64,000 nt of DNA, from assembly GCF_014196505.1 (NCBI RefSeq), contig NZ_JACIDW010000001.1, positions 496,001-560,000 on the forward strand, written 5' to 3'. The translations under genes and the position numbers were made by a program. Each line of letters starts with the position of its first letter. Position 1 is the stretch's first letter. Below the pieces are notes generated by a model. It made no database searches. It saw only the letters and a list, made by a program, of their open reading frames with translations, and was not told where the DNA came from. This document shows, piece by piece, positions 1 to 15,000 of this stretch. The stretch is from Rhizobium metallidurans. GTDB lineage: Bacteria > Pseudomonadota > Alphaproteobacteria > Rhizobiales > Rhizobiaceae.

Positions 1-3000
1 TCGGCATTGATGCTGACCGTCCCGTGGCTTGCCGCGCCGGCCAGGGCGTAGGTCACCGGATCGCCATCAGGATCGACGGCCGGCGGAAGCTGGCCCGAGA
101 AGGTGGTATCCTCGGCAAGCGAGATGGCCGTATCGGCACCGATCGGCGCGTCGTTGACGCCCTGGACATCGATGGTGACGGTGTAGGTTACCGTTACGGT
201 TCCATCGAACAAGGTGTAGGTGAACTGATCCGGACCGGCATAATTCGCCTGCGGCACGTAGCTGAAGGTGCCGTCAGGGTTGACGGTGACGGCACCGTGG
301 GCGGCCGGCGTGCCGAGGCCGTAGATCACCGTGTCGCCATCCGCGTCGGAGGCGGCGGGAAGCGAACCCGTGAAACTCGTATCCTCGGAGATGCTGATTG
401 CCAGATCCGATCCCGTCGGGGCATCGTTTTCGGCACCGACATTCACCGTCACCGTGTAGACGGACAGAACCGTGCCATCGGAAACCGCGTAGGTGAAGGT
501 ATCGGTCCCCGAGAAATTGGCGGCAGGGACATAGGTGTAACTGCCATTCGCGGCCACGGTCGCCACGCCGTGGCTTGGCCCGTTTTGCAGCAGATAGGTC
601 AACGGATCGCCATCGGCATCCACCGCGCGCGGCAGCGTTCCCGCCGCCGAGCCGTCTTCGTCGACAGAGATCGAGACATTGCTACCAACCGGCGCGTCGT
701 TGACAGCGGTCACCGTGATCGCGACCGTATAGGTCGAGACCGCCTGGCCGTCGGTCACCTGGTAGGTGAAGCTGTCGGCGCCGTTGTAATCGGCTGCCGG
801 AACGTATCGATAGGTGCCGTCGGCATTGACGGTCACCGAACCATGCATCGGCTGCGTGCCAACGCCATAGCGCACCGGATCGCCATCCACATCGTTGGCG
901 GCCGGCAGCACGCCGTCGAAGGGGACATCCTCGGAGACGGTGATCGCCGTGTTCGATCCGACCGGCGCGTCGTTGACAGCCGTCACGGTGATCGAGACCG
1001 TATAGGTCGACTGATCGATACCATCGGACACCGTGTAGGTGAAGCTGTCGGTGCCGTTGTAGTTGGCATTCGGCCGATAGCTGTAGGTGCCGTCGGCGTT
1101 GACGGTGACGGTGCCATGCGCGGCAGGCGCACCCAGCCCATAGGTGAGCGCGTCTCCGTCAGGATCGGTCGCGAGTGGCAGCCTCCCGCTGGCCAGGCTG
1201 TCTTCGGCGACTGTAATCGCGGCGTTGGAACCGCTCGGCGGATCATTGACCGCCCCTACGGTGACATTGACCACGTAGATCGTGGAAGCGGTGCCATCCG
1301 ATACGCTGAAGCTGAAACTGTCGGAGCCGTTGTAGCCGGGTGCCGGCGTGTAGCTGTAGCTGCCGTTGGTACCGATGACCACGGTGCCGTTGGACGCCTG
1401 CGTGGCGAGCCCGTAGGTGATCGGGTCGCCATCGGCGTCGGAAGCCGGGGGCAACTGGCCGGTAACCGTTTCGTCCTCCTCGGTGGAGATCGAGGTTCCC
1501 GAGCTCACGGGGGCGTCGTTGACCGCAGTCACGGTGATCGAGACGGTATAGGTCGAGGTCGACTGACCATCGGAGACGGTGTAGGTGAAGCTGTCGGAAC
1601 CATTATAGTTCGCGGTCGGCACGTAGCTGTAGGTGCCGTCAGGGTTGACCGTCACCGTGCCATGCGCCGCCTGGACGCCAAGCCCGTAGGTCAGGTTGGC
1701 GCTATCCACGTCGGTCGCCACCGGCAACCGGCCGTTCAGCGTCTGGTCCTCGACCGCCGTCGCCGTCGCATCCGAACCGACGGGCGCATCGTTGACCGGT
1801 GTGACGGTCACTGCGATCGTGACGGTCGTGACACCGCCCTGTCCGTCGCTGATGCTGATGTCGAAACTGTCGCTGCCGTTGAAATCGGTGTTGGGCGAGT
1901 AGAGGTAGCGCCCGGCGGCATCGATGACGGCAGTGCCGTTGCGCGGGCCTGTTGCCACCGCATAGGTCAGCGGATCGCCATCCGCATCGGTAGCGGCCAC
2001 CACGCCCGAAACCGGGACGTCTTCCCGCGTCTGAATCATCGAACCGGTCGCGACAGGGGCATCGTTGACGGGCGCGAGAATGATCGTTGCCCGGTCGGTA
2101 TCGGTCTGTATGCCACCGGCGCCGCTATTGCCGCCGTCGCTGGTGACCATGGTCAGCGTCACCGGCGCATTGGAATTCGAGAGCGGCTGATAGACCGGGG
2201 CCGATGCGCCGGCGAGGTAGGCGTTGATATCCGTGAGCGTGCCGGTGAGCGTTATCGAGCCCGAACCATTGCCGGTCACGACCACGTTGCCACCGGCCGC
2301 CGCCGTCAGCGTGCCCGCGTCGACCGAAAGCGTCACCGTCATCGTGCCCGATCCGGCATCGACGTCGGAGATCGACAGGCCGGCAAGTGGCAGCGCCGTA
2401 TCCTCGACGCCGTTGAAGGTCGCCGGCAGGCCGTTGACCGGCGCATCGTTGACGCCCGTCACGGTGCCATTGACCGTGCCTTGCACGCTCAAGGCTCCGT
2501 CGGAAACCGTGTAGGTGAAGCTGGCATTGCCGGCGAAATCGGGTGCCGCCGCGAATGTCAGCGTGCCGTCGGAATTCAGCGTCACCGTCCCGGATGGGAG
2601 GGTAACACTGCCGCCGACGCTGATCGGCTGACCGTTGATCTGGGTGATGCTCAGCGCATCGCCATCGGGGTCGCTGTCATTCGCCAAGACCGCGATGACC
2701 ACCTGGCCATCCTCCGCGATGGTGAAGCTGTCGTTGACGACGACGGGCGCGTCGTTGACCGGATTGATGGTGATCGTGACCGTCGCCGTGTCGGTGCCGC
2801 CATTACCGTCATCGATGCGATAGACGAAGCTGTCGGTGCCGTTGAACCCCGCGGTCGGCGTATAGGTGAAGGTGCCGTCGGGATTGAGGACGAGTGCGCC
2901 ACGCGCGGTACCCGTCACCAGGGTCACGGTGAGCGGATCATTGTCGGGGTCGGTATCCGGGCCATTGACGTTGGCATCAAGAACCGAGCCGGTCAGCTGA

Positions 3001-6000
3001 CCACCTTCGTCCATCGTGAAGAGATCGTTGACCGCATCCGGCACCGGGTTGGTCACCGTCCAGGCGAAGGTTCGAACGGCTTCGCCGCCGAGGCCGTCTC
3101 TAGCGGTGATCGTGACGTTATAGACCGCGCTGCCGGTCGCGCCGGAGGCGTCCGGGAGGATGTTACCCGTGATCTCGCCGGTCTGGGTGTCGTAGCCGAG
3201 GCCCGGCGGCAATCCGGTGATATCGAAGGTCAGCGGATCGCCGTCGACATCGGTGAACTCAGCACCGACAGGCAGCACGATCGCGGCGCCATCGAGGCTT
3301 GCCTGTGGTGGCAATGTCGGTGCGTTCGGCGCGTCGTTGAGCCCGGTGATGGTGACCGTCAGGGTCGCGGTGGAGACGCCGCCATTGCCATCGGAGATCG
3401 TGTAGCTCACCGATGTCGTCGCGGTAGCACCGGCTGCCAGACCGTCGAAGTCGGTGCCGGGGTCGAACGTATAGGAGCCGTCGGCGGAAATCACGAAGCT
3501 GCCGCCGCCCTGGCCGGGAACAACGGTGCCGACATTGCCGGTGGCCGCGCCGACGCCGACAACGGTCAGCGTGTCGCCATCCGGATCACTATCTGCGCCC
3601 GGACCGCCGACGATCACGTTGCCCGAGATCGCGGTGTTCTCGGTGGTCGCGGCGGTATCGTCGACGGCGACAGGCGGATCGTTGACCGCGCCGACCGTGA
3701 TCGTGATCGTTGCCGTGGCGGTGGCGCCGCCGGGGTCGCGGACGATCACGACAAAGCTGTCCGTGCCGTTGAAATCCGGATTCGGGGTGTAGCTGTAGGT
3801 GCCGTCGGGGTTGACGACGGCTGTCCCGCCGGAAGCGGCGGTCTGAAGGCCGTAGACCAGCGTCGCCGGCGCGTCGTCGATGTCGGTGGCAACGATCTGG
3901 CCGGTCGCCGTGCCGTCTTCGTTGATCGAGACCGCGACATCCTGCAGAACCGGCGCATCGTTGACCGGGTTGACGGTCACGCTCACCGTGTGCGTGACGA
4001 CGGCGGTGCCGTCCGAGATCGTGTAGGTGAAGCTGTCGCTACCGTTGAAGTCCGCTGCCGGCGTGTAGACGTAGGCGCCGGTCGGATCGATGGTGACGCT
4101 GCCATTGGCCGGCTGACTGCCGACCGCATAGGTCAGCGGATCGCCGTCCACGTCGGTCGCCGTCGGCAACTGGCCGCTGAAGGCGGTATCCTCGGCGGTC
4201 GAGATCGCGATGTCGGAACCGACAGGAAGATCGTTGGCCCCCGATACCGTTACCGTGAAGGTCGCGGTCGACGTGCCGCCCTGGCCGTCGGAGATGGTGT
4301 AGGTGACGCTGGTCGTGCGCTGTTCGCCGGCCTTCAGATTGTCGAAATCCGCGCCCGGCACGAAGGTGTAGCTGCCATCGGTGCCGATGACGAAACGCCC
4401 GCCCGATGACCCCGCGATCGACGCACCGACATTGCCGGCAACGCCGTTGACGGCACTGACGACGAAGGCATCGCCATCCGGATCGCTGTCCGCTCCATTG
4501 CCGTTATCGTCGAAAACCGAGCCGGCGATATCGGCATTCTCGCCGGTGCTGGCGGCATCGTCGCGAGCGATGGGCGCCGGGTTCGAGACCGTGATAATGA
4601 AGGTCTGGCTCGCGGAACTCGTGCCGTCGCTGGCGGAAACGGTGACCGAGTAGGCGCCGCCATTGAGCTGCGACGCATCGCGATCGACCGTTCCGGTGAT
4701 GATACCTTGCGACGAGATCGACAGACCTGTCGGCAGGCCTGTCGCGCTGAAGGTCAGGCTCGGCGTATCGATATCGCTGAAATTGCCAGAGACATCGAGG
4801 CGAATGGTCTGCGCGTCCGAATAGGCCTGGTTGGCGATCGGCGTTCCCACGGGCGCATCGTCGACCGGCGTCACCGCAACGGCGATGGTGTAGGTGACCG
4901 TCGAGCGGCCATCGGAAATGCTGTAGGTGAAGCTGTCGCTGCCGTTGAAATTGGCCGGCGGCGTGTAGCGATAGCTGCCATCGGCGCTGATCGTGACCAC
5001 GCCATTCACGGGCGGCGTGGCGATCGCATAGGTCAGCGCATCGCCGTCGGGATCTGTTGCCACGGGCAGGAAGCCCGTCGCAACCGTATCCTCGGCGGTC
5101 TGAATGGTGCCATCCTGGCCAACCGGCGCGTCGTTGACACCGACGACGGTGACCGACAGCGTCGCGTTAGCCGCGCCGCCAGCACCGTCCGACACCGTAT
5201 AGGTGACAGAGGTGGCACGTGTTTCACCGGCCTTGAGGCCCTGGAAATCGGCACCGGGATCGAAGCGGTAGCTACCGTCGGCGTTGATCACGAAGCTGCC
5301 GCCGGTAGAGCCGGCAACCGCGGCGCCGGGCGCGCCGCCGCCAACCGCCGAGACGACGAGCGCGTCGCCATCGGCGTCTGTATCGTTGCCCAGTACGCCG
5401 GGTACGGCGCCGACAATCGCGGTATCTTCATTCGTTGTCGCCGTGTCGTCGACGGCGACGGGCGCGTCGTTGACCGCTCCGATCGAGATCGTCGCGACCG
5501 CGGCCGCGGAGGTCGCGCCACCATCGTCGGTCACGGTGATCGAGACGGTGCGGTCGCCCGCCGACGGGTTGTCGCTCCTGTTTTCGTACTGAATGGCGCG
5601 CAGCAGGGCGCTGGTCGCCGCGTTGCCCATGGTACCGCCGGCCGCGTTGGTGATGGCGAGCGCGTTGGCGCCGTCATAGGTGAAGCGGAAGGTCGTGCCG
5701 CCGAAGCTGATCGTGCCGGTGCTCGCCGTCCCGTAGACGACATCGACCGCGCCGTTCAGGTGGATGATCTCCGAACCCGCATTGGCGAAGCCGCCAAGCG
5801 CTACGTTCAGCGACGTGATGCCGTTCTCAACGTCGAACACCGAGGCGTCGCCGCTGGCAATCGCAACCGGCGCATCGCCCTCGTTGAAGGAGACGGCGAT
5901 ATCGACGCCAGCGCCGGCGCCGTTGAGATCGACGACACCAGCATCGTTGACCGACGCGACGGTGATGACGATCGAGGCTTCCGAGAAGCCGCCATTGCCG

Positions 6001-9000
6001 TCGCTGATGCGGTAGGTCAGCGGCACGGTTCCGTTGAAATCGGCCGTCGGCGTGAAGGTCAACGATCCATCGGCGTTGAGGCGGATGGCGCCACCCGCAA
6101 CGGCGACCGTGCCATCGGTGACGATCGGCTGGCCGTCGATAGCAACGATCGTCAGCGGATCACCGTCGGGATCGACATCCACGCCGCCGCCGACCGTGCC
6201 AACGCCGGTGATCGGGTTGAAGGTGACGGCGGTATCTTCGTTGGTCTGAACCGCGTCGTTCGCGGCGATCGGCGCGGGGTTGCTGACGGAGAAGACGAAC
6301 TGCGTCGAGACCTCGCCGCCCTGGCCATCATTGGCCGTAACGACGACGGTGTAGGGGCTGCCCGCCGATGCATTGGCATCCAGCGTGCCGCTGATGAGAC
6401 CGGTCGCGGGGTCGAAGCCGAGGCCGGGCGGCAGGCCATTGACCGAGATCGCCAGCGTGTCGCCATCGACATCGCTGAAGAAACCCCTGACATCGAAGCT
6501 GACGGCCGAGCCATCGGCCTGCGCGCGATCGGGGATCGGGGTCGCCACGGGCGCATCGTTGACGGGATCGACCGTAACGGTCACCGTCGCCGTATCGCTG
6601 CCGCCATTGCCGTCGCTGATCGTATAGGTGAAGGAAGCGGTTCCGGAGTAGTTGGCGGCAGGCGTGAAGCGCAGCACCTGCGCGCCGTTGACCAGCACGA
6701 GCTGCACCGAGCCGTTGGAGGTCGGCACGGCCGCGCCGCCGACGCTCAGGTTGACGCCGTTGACGAGGGTGATGCTCCTGACATCGCCGTCTGTGTCGAC
6801 ATCATTGGCGAGCACGTCGATATCGACTGGCTGGTCCTCCGCCGTTCTTGCCGTGTCGTTCATCGCGTCTGGGGCGATGTTGCGAATAACATAGGTGAAA
6901 TCGGATTCGGCGGTGAGGCCGCCGTCATCGGTCGCGATGACCTTGACCACGTAGTTGGAGAGGCCCATCGGGCCGGATGCGCCGGCGCTGATCCGGCCGC
7001 TGATGATACCAGTCACCGGATCGAAGGTCAGGCCCGGAGGCAGGCCCTGAACGTCGTACGTCAGCACGCCGCCCTCGGGATCGGCGAAGTAGCTCGAAAT
7101 GTCGAAGCTGATCGTGTCGCCGTCGTTGCGTTCCATGTCGGCGATCGGCGTCTCGATGGGCGCGTCATTCTGGGCGCCGACCGTGATCGTCAACACGCCG
7201 GTGCTGAGCCCCCCCTGGCCGTCGGTGACGCGATAGACCACCGTGTCGATGCCGTTGAAATCTTTTGCAGGGGTGTAGTTCAACGTTCCGTCGCTGTTGA
7301 CGGTCACCGTGCCGTGGCCGGCCTGCGGCGGGAAATCCGGATCGATCGACAAGACGTCGCCATCGGGGTCGGTATCGTTTCCAAGCACGTCGATGTTGAG
7401 AAGGGGTACGTCCTCCGTCGTGGTCGCCGTATCGTTGACGGCGGTGGGAGCCGGGTTGGTGACGGTGAGGTTGAAGGTTGTCACCAACCTGCCGCCCTGA
7501 CCATCTAGCGCCACTACTTCCACCGTATAGATCGGGCCGCCCGACGACGCGTCGGCGGCGATCTTGCCGGTGATAACCCCATTCACGTCCATCGACAGGC
7601 CTGCCGGCAGGCCGGATGCCGTAAACGTCAGCGTATCGCCGTCGACGTCGCTGAAGAAATCGCTGACGTCGATCGGCTTTCCATCGAGCGACTGGCCATC
7701 GGCAAGCGTGACCGCCGGGATAGGCGTTGCCACCGGATTGTCGTTCACGCCGGTGACCGTCACGGTGATGGTCGCCGTATCGCTTTCACCATCGGCATCC
7801 GTCACGCGGTAGGTGACCGACGTCGTGCGAGTCTCGCCGGCGCGAAGATCGGCGAAATCGGTACCCGGGTTGAAGCTGTAGCCACCAGCGGCGTTGACCG
7901 TGAAGGTTCCGCCGTTCGAACCCGCGACCGGCTGGCCGACACCGCCCGCTTGGCCGTTGATCCGGTCGATGGTCAGGGCGTCGCCATCGGGGTCCGTATC
8001 GTTGGTCAGCGCATTGCCGCTACCGCTGCTGTTTTGCCCGACCGACAGGACGTCGCTGAACGCCTTGGGCGGGAAATTGCTGATGATCCAGGTAATCGTG
8101 CGCGAGATCGTGCCGCCCTGCCCGTCCGATACGGTGATCGTCGCGACATAGGGTTCGGGACGCGAGGCGTTGTTGGGAAGCGGACCCGAGATCACGCCGG
8201 TCGCGGCGTCGATCTGCAGACCGGGCGGGAGATCGGTCGCGGCATAGCTCAGCGTATCGCCGTCGCGATCGGAGAAATAGATGCCGGCGTCGAAGGAGAC
8301 GGTCTGGCCGTCGCTGTCCATCTGCGCTGGAAGCGGGCCGCTGACATCGGGAGCGTCGTTGACGGCGTTGATCGATATCGTGACCGTTGCCGTCGAGAAG
8401 CCGCCCTGCCCGTCGGAGATGGTGTAGATGATCGTGTCGGTGCCGTTGAAATCGGCGGCCGGGACGTAGGTGATCGCACCGTTCGCCGTAAAGGTCAGCG
8501 TTCCCTGGCCGGCCGAGGCGGCAATCAGGCTGAGCGTATCGCCATCCGGATCGGTGTCCGCGCCCGAAGCGCCGCTCGCCGTTCCCGCGCCGGTGATGAC
8601 GTTGAACGTCGCGGACTGATCTTCGTTGATCGCGAGATTGTCGTTGACAGCAGTCGGCCCCGGATTTGTCACCTCGAGCTTGAAGCTCTGTGAGACGGAC
8701 GCGCCGGTCCCGTTCGGCCCGTCATGCGCCGTCACCGTGACTTGATAGACGCCCGCGGTGCCGCCCTGGCTGGCGTTATGATCGATGGTGCCGAAGATGA
8801 GACCGGTCGCCTGGTCGAAGCTCAACCCGGCCGGCAATCCCGTTATCGTGTAGTTCAGCGTATCGCCGTCCGGATCATCGAAGAAATCGGAGACGCGATA
8901 GATCAGCTGCTGGCCATCGGCCCGCACGCGATCCGGTATGGGGTTGGTCCCCTCGGGGGCATCGTTCTGCGGAATGATTGTTATCGTCACCGTCGCGGTA

Positions 9001-12000
9001 TCGACGCCGCCGTTTCCATCATCGATCGAGTAGCTGAAGCTTTCCTGACCGCTGTAGTTGGCATTCGGCGTGAAGCGCAGCACCGGCCGATCGGTCGGGC
9101 CATCGACCAGTCGAACCGTGCCGTTCGTCGTCGCGACCGCCGGGCCGTTCAGTTGCAGCACCACATTGTTGACGCGGATGACCTCGTCATTGTCGCCATC
9201 CGGGTCGCCGTCATTGGCAAGCACGTCGATATCGACGGGCGTGTCCTCGTTGGTGGTCGCGAAATCGTCCTGCGCGATCGGCGGCAGGTTGAGGACGGTG
9301 TAGTTGAAGGTGACCGACGTCGTGCCGCCCTTGCCGTCCGCCGCCGTTACCGTCACCGTATAGACGGCCTCGCCGGTCGGGCCCGAGGCTTCCGGCGCAA
9401 TACGCCCGGAGACCAGACCGGTGGCCGGATCGATGGTGAGCCCGGCGGGCAGGCCGCTCGCGGCATAGGTCAGCGGATCGCCGTCGGCATCCGAGAAGAA
9501 GGCGGAGATATTGAGACTGTCGGTATCGCCGTCGTTTCTCGTGCGGTCGGCGATGGGCTGGCCGACCGGCGCGTCGTTGACGGCGAGAACGGTGACGGTG
9601 ACCGTCGCGGTCGCGGTTCCGCCGTTTCCGTCCGAGATCGTATAGGTGATCGTATCGGTGCCATTGAAGTTGGCGTTCGGCTGATAGGTGATCTGGCCGC
9701 CGGTGCCGAGTGTCACAGTGCCATTTGCTGCGCTGGCCGCCGTGACCGTCAGGGGATCGCCGTCGGGATCGCTATCCGGCACGCCGCCGCTGGCCGTGCC
9801 GTCGAGCACGTTGAAGGTGAGCGGCGTATCCTCGGCCACGGTAACGGCATCGTTGACGGCGACCGGCGGCGGGTTGCTGACCGAGAAGGAGAAGCTCTGG
9901 CTGGCCGTGCCGCCGCGGCCATCGCTGACGCTGACGGTGACCGTGTAGACGCCGTTGCCTGTCGGCCCGCCGACACTCGCCTGGCGATCGATCGTTCCCG
10001 TCACCACGCCGGCCGCGTTGATCGACAGGCCGACCGGCAGGCCGCTTGCGGAATAGGTCAGGGTATCGTTGTCGGCATCAGAGAAGAAGCCGGAAACATC
10101 GAAGGTGACGGCTGCGCCGTCGGCGCCCGACCGCGCCGGCAGCGGAGAGCCGACCGGCACATCGTTGATGCTCGCGACGTTGACGGTGACGGTATATTCG
10201 TTGCTGCCGCCCTTGCCGTCGCTGACGACATAGGTGAACCGGTCGGTGCCGTTGAAATTGGCGGATGGCGTGTAGCTGTAGGTACCATCGGAATTGACGG
10301 TCACGGCACCATGGGCCGGCGTCGTGCTTCCGGCGGCATAGGTGACCGCGTCGCCGTCCACGTCGGTCGCGGCAGGCAGGGTGCTCGAGATCACCCCGTC
10401 TTCGTCGACCGCAACAGTGACATCGGAGGCAATGGGCGCATCGTTGACCGGCGTGACCGTACCGCTGACGGTCGCCGTCGCGTTACCGCCATTGCCGTCG
10501 GATATGGTGTAAGTGAATGAGGGGGTGCCGTTGTAGTTGGCAGCCGGCGTGAAGGTCAGCGTCCCATTCGCATTGAGCCGGACGCTGCCCCCGGTGACGG
10601 CAACCGACCCGCCGGACGCTATCGCGGTGCCGTTGATCGCGGTCACATTGAGCGCATCGCCATCCACATCGCTGTCGTTGCCACGAACATCAAAGGTGAC
10701 GGCCGTATCTTCAAGCGTGGTGAAGCTGTCGTTGACGGCAACCGGTGCGTCGTTCACCGATGTCACGCTGCCGCTGACGGTGGCGGTCGCGGTGCCGCCA
10801 TTGCCGTCGGAGACGGTGTAGGTGAAGCTCGGGCTGCCATTGTAGTTGGCAGCAGGCGTGAAGGTCAGCGTGCCATCGGCGTTCAGCCGGACGCTGCCAC
10901 CGGTGACGGTCACCACCCCGCCGGCCGCGATGTTGGCGCCATTGACGGCGGTCACGGTGAGCGTATCGCCGTCGACATCGCTGTCGTTGCCGAGCACGTT
11001 GAAGGTAACGGCGGTATCTTCCGCCGTCGTGAAGCTATCGGCGACGGCGACGGGTGTGTCGTTGACCGGTGTCACCGTGCCGTTGACGGTTGCCGTCGCG
11101 GTGCCGCCATTACCGTCCGAGACGGTGTAGGTGAAGCTTGGGCTGCCGTTGAAATTCGCGGTCGGCGCGAAGGTCAGCGTGCCGTTGGCATTCAAGGTGA
11201 CGATGCCGCCGGTGATCGCCACGGACCTGCCGGCAGTGATGCCGGTGCCGTTGATCTGGGTGATCGTCAGCGCGTCACCATCCGGATCGCTGTCGTTATT
11301 GAGAACGGCGATGGTGACCGCCTGGTCCTCCGGCGTCGTGAAGCTATCACCTTGCGCCACCGGCGGATCCTGAACGGGATTGACCGTCCCGTTGACGGTT
11401 GCCGTCGCCGTGCCGCCATGGCCGTCGGAGATGGTGTAGCTGAAGCTCGGATTGCCGTTGTAGTTGGCTGCCGGCGTAAAGGTCAGCGTGCCATCGGCGT
11501 TCAGACGGACGCTACCGCCGGTGACAGCGACCGAGCCGCCGGACGCGATGGTCGAGCCGTTGATCTGGATTACGGCAAGCGCATCGCCATCGACGTCGCC
11601 GTCGTTGGTGCGGACATCGAAGGTGACAGCGGTATCCTCATCGGTCGTGAAGCTGTCGTTGGCGGCGACCGGCGGGTCTTGTACCGGGTTCACGGTGCCG
11701 GTGACGGTTGCCGTCGCCGTGCCCCCCTGGCCGTCGGAGATCGTATAGGTGAAGGTCGGTCGGCCGTTGTAATCGGCCGTCGGCGTGAAGGTCAGGCGGC
11801 CATCGGCATTGAGCGTGACCACGCCGCCGGTGACGGCAACCGAACCGCCTGTGACGATGGCCGTGCCATTGATCGCCGTGACGCCAAGCGTGCCACCGTC
11901 GACATCGCTGTCATTGGCGCGCACGTCGAAGGTGACGGATGTGTCCTCGTTGGTGGTGAAGCTGTCGGCCACCGCGACCGGGGCATCGTTCAGGCCGGTG

Positions 12001-15000
12001 ACGGTTACCGTCACGGTTGCCGTCGAGAAGCCGCCCTGGCCGTCAGTGATCGTGTAGGTCACGGTCGTGACGCGCGTCGCGCCGGCGGCCAGATCGTCGA
12101 AGGCAGTGCCGGGATTGAAGGCGTAGGTGCCATCGGCGTTGATCGTGAAGGTGCCGCCATTGGACCCGGCCACGGCCTGACCGACACCAGCGCCGCTGCC
12201 GCCGACCGCCGAGACGGAAATCGGATCGCCATCGGGATCGGTGTCGACGCCATTGCCATTGTTGACGAAGACGGAACCAGAGAGCGGCGTGTTCTCGGTT
12301 GTCGCCAGATTGTCGGCGGCGGCCACCGGGGGCGGATTGAGAACGGCCCAGGTGAAGCTGCGGCTCGCCGTAGCACCACTGCCGTCGGTTGCCGTCACCG
12401 TGACGGCATAGGGACCGTTGACGCTGGCGCTGCGGTTGATGGTGCCGGAGATCACACCGGTCGCGGCATTGATCGTCAGGCCCGAGGGAAGACCGGTCGC
12501 TGCGAACGTCAGCGTGTCGCCGGTATCGGGATCGCTGAAATTGCCGGCAACGTTGAGCGTCACCGACTGCGCGTCGTTGCCGGTCTGGTTGGCGATCGGC
12601 GTGGAGATCGGCGCATCGTTGACACCCGTGACCGTCACCGTGACCGTCGCGGTCGAGAAGCCACCGCGGCCGTCCGACAGCTGGTAGGTGACGCTGGACG
12701 TGCGGCTCTGACCGGCTGGAAGATCGGTGAAGGCCGTGCCCGGGTTGAACACCGCGGCACCATTGGCGCCGATCGTGAACGTGCCGCCGTTCGAACCCGT
12801 TACGGCAAGCCCGACATTGCCGGCGACCCCGTTGATGGCCGAGACCTGCAGGACATCGCCATCGACATCGGTATCGTTGGCGAGCACGTTGAGGCTGGTG
12901 CTGACGCCGGCATTGGTCTGGGCCGTATCGTTCACGCCGACGGGCGCATCGTTGACCGAGTTGACGGTGACGCTGACCGTGTACTGGACTGCGAGGGTGC
13001 CATCGCTGACGCTATAGGTGAAGCTGTCGGTGCCGTTGAAGTTGGCGGATGGGGTGTAGGTGTAGGTACCGTTGGGATTGACCACGACGGTGCCGTGCGA
13101 CGGCGCGATCGATCCGGCGCCATAGGTCAGGCTGTCACCATCGACATCGGTGGCGACAGGCAGCGTGCCGGAAAAGGCCGTATCCTCGTTGGTGGTGATC
13201 GCCGTATCGGAACCGACGGGCGCGTCATTGACCGGGGCCACTGATATCGTCGCCGTATCGGTATCGGACAGGGCGCCACCGCTGCCGGTATTGCCGTTGT
13301 CGTTGGTCACCATCGTCAGCGTCACCGCGCCATTGGCGTTGGCGGCGGGGTTGAACACAGGCCGGGTGCCAGCTGCGGCGAGGAAGCCGTTGATGTTGGA
13401 GAGCGTGCCGGTCAGCACCAAGGTGCCCGATCCAGAGCCGCTGACGGTGACGCCGGAAGCGCCGGTGGCGGCGAGCGTGCCTGAATTGACGCTCAGCGTG
13501 ACGCGGATCGAACCGGACCCCGCATCGATATCGGCGACCTGCAGGCCGGCCAGCGACAGCGCCGTATCCTCGTTGGTGCCGAAGCTCGCCGGCAGGGTGT
13601 TGACCGGCGCATCGTTGACGGCCGTGACATTGAAGGTGAAGCTGTTCGGGCTCTGGTCGGTATCCTGACCGCCATTCGCCGTGCCGCCATTGTCGCGGAC
13701 CTGGAAGGTGAAGGAGGCGAGCGCCGTGCCATTGGCATTGGCTGTCGGCGTGAAGGTGAGGTTGCCGAGATTGGCGGCGGAGATCACCTGGCCGGCGGTG
13801 ACGGCGGTGCCGCCAAGCGAGAGCACGCCGTTGGTCGGCAGGGTGGTGATGACGACGGCGGCGAGGCTGTTGGCCGGGCTGTCGTTCGGATCGGTGAAGC
13901 CGAAGCTCGCGGCCGAGAAGGTGTAGACACTGTCCTCGTTGATGGTGACGGTATTGTCGGTGCCGGCGGGCGCATCGTTGACTGATGTAATCGCGATCGT
14001 TGCCGTATCGATATCGACGAGCGATGGGCCGCCGGTATTGCCGTTGTCGTTGGTGGTCATCGTCAGCGTGACGCTGGCGGCGGAATTGGCTGATGGCGTG
14101 AAGCTCGGGCGCGTCGCGCCGGCGAGGTAGGCGTTGATATCGGCCAGCGTGCCGGACAGCGTCAGAGCTTGCGATCCGGAGCCGCTCACCGTGACGCCAC
14201 CGGCGCCAAGCGCCGACAGCACGCCGGAATTGACCGACAGCGTCACCGTCATCGTACCGGAGCCGGCATCCTGGTCGCTGATCTGCAGGCCGGCGAGGCC
14301 AAGAGATGTGTCCTCGATTGCGGTGAAGGAGGGCGGCAGCGTGTTGACGGGTGGCGTATTGACCGAAGCCACGGCGACGGTGACCTGCGCGGTTTCGGTG
14401 ACCCCGCCAGAGGTGACGGTATAGGTGAAGGTCGTCACGCCGTTGTAGTCGAGCGTCGGGGTGAAGGTAAGCTGGCTGGAGGCGTTGAGCCGCACCGTGC
14501 CATTGGCGACAGTGACCGCCGCCCCGCCTGCCGTGATCGCGGTTCCATTGACCGCGGTGATCGCCCGAGCAGGGTTCTCGAAGCTGTCATTGGCGAGCAC
14601 CGAGATAACCGCCGGGACGTCCTCGTCCGTGGAAACGGAATCATTGGCGATATCGGCAACCGGGGTAATGGTCACTGGTATCGTGCTGGTGGCGCTGAGC
14701 GAACCGTCGGAGGTCTGCACCGAGATCTGCGCCGTGCCATTGTAATCGGCAACCGGCGCGTAGCTTGCGCCCGCGAGCGCCGTGTTGATCGCCGCGGTGG
14801 TGCCGGTGAAGGTCATCGTCTGATCGGCCGTGCCATCGCCGGCGCTGAATGACAGGCCCGATATGCCGGACAGCGAGAAGGAGCCGTTGGTGACGGTGAC
14901 GGTCACCGTCAGCGTTCCATTGTCGACATCGGAGACGACGATCGCATTGCCGCCGGAAGAGGAGAAGACGATGGAGGTATCTTCCGCTGTCGTCTGTGCC

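Noticed and set aside
24-13244. Very long plus-strand open frames (up to 1,461 codons) opposite the giant gene
   Set aside because: They are shadows: their products are Arg/Gly/Asp-rich with repeated RIGR/DRDG-type patterns, while the minus strand encodes coherent cadherin-like domains in one continuous frame.
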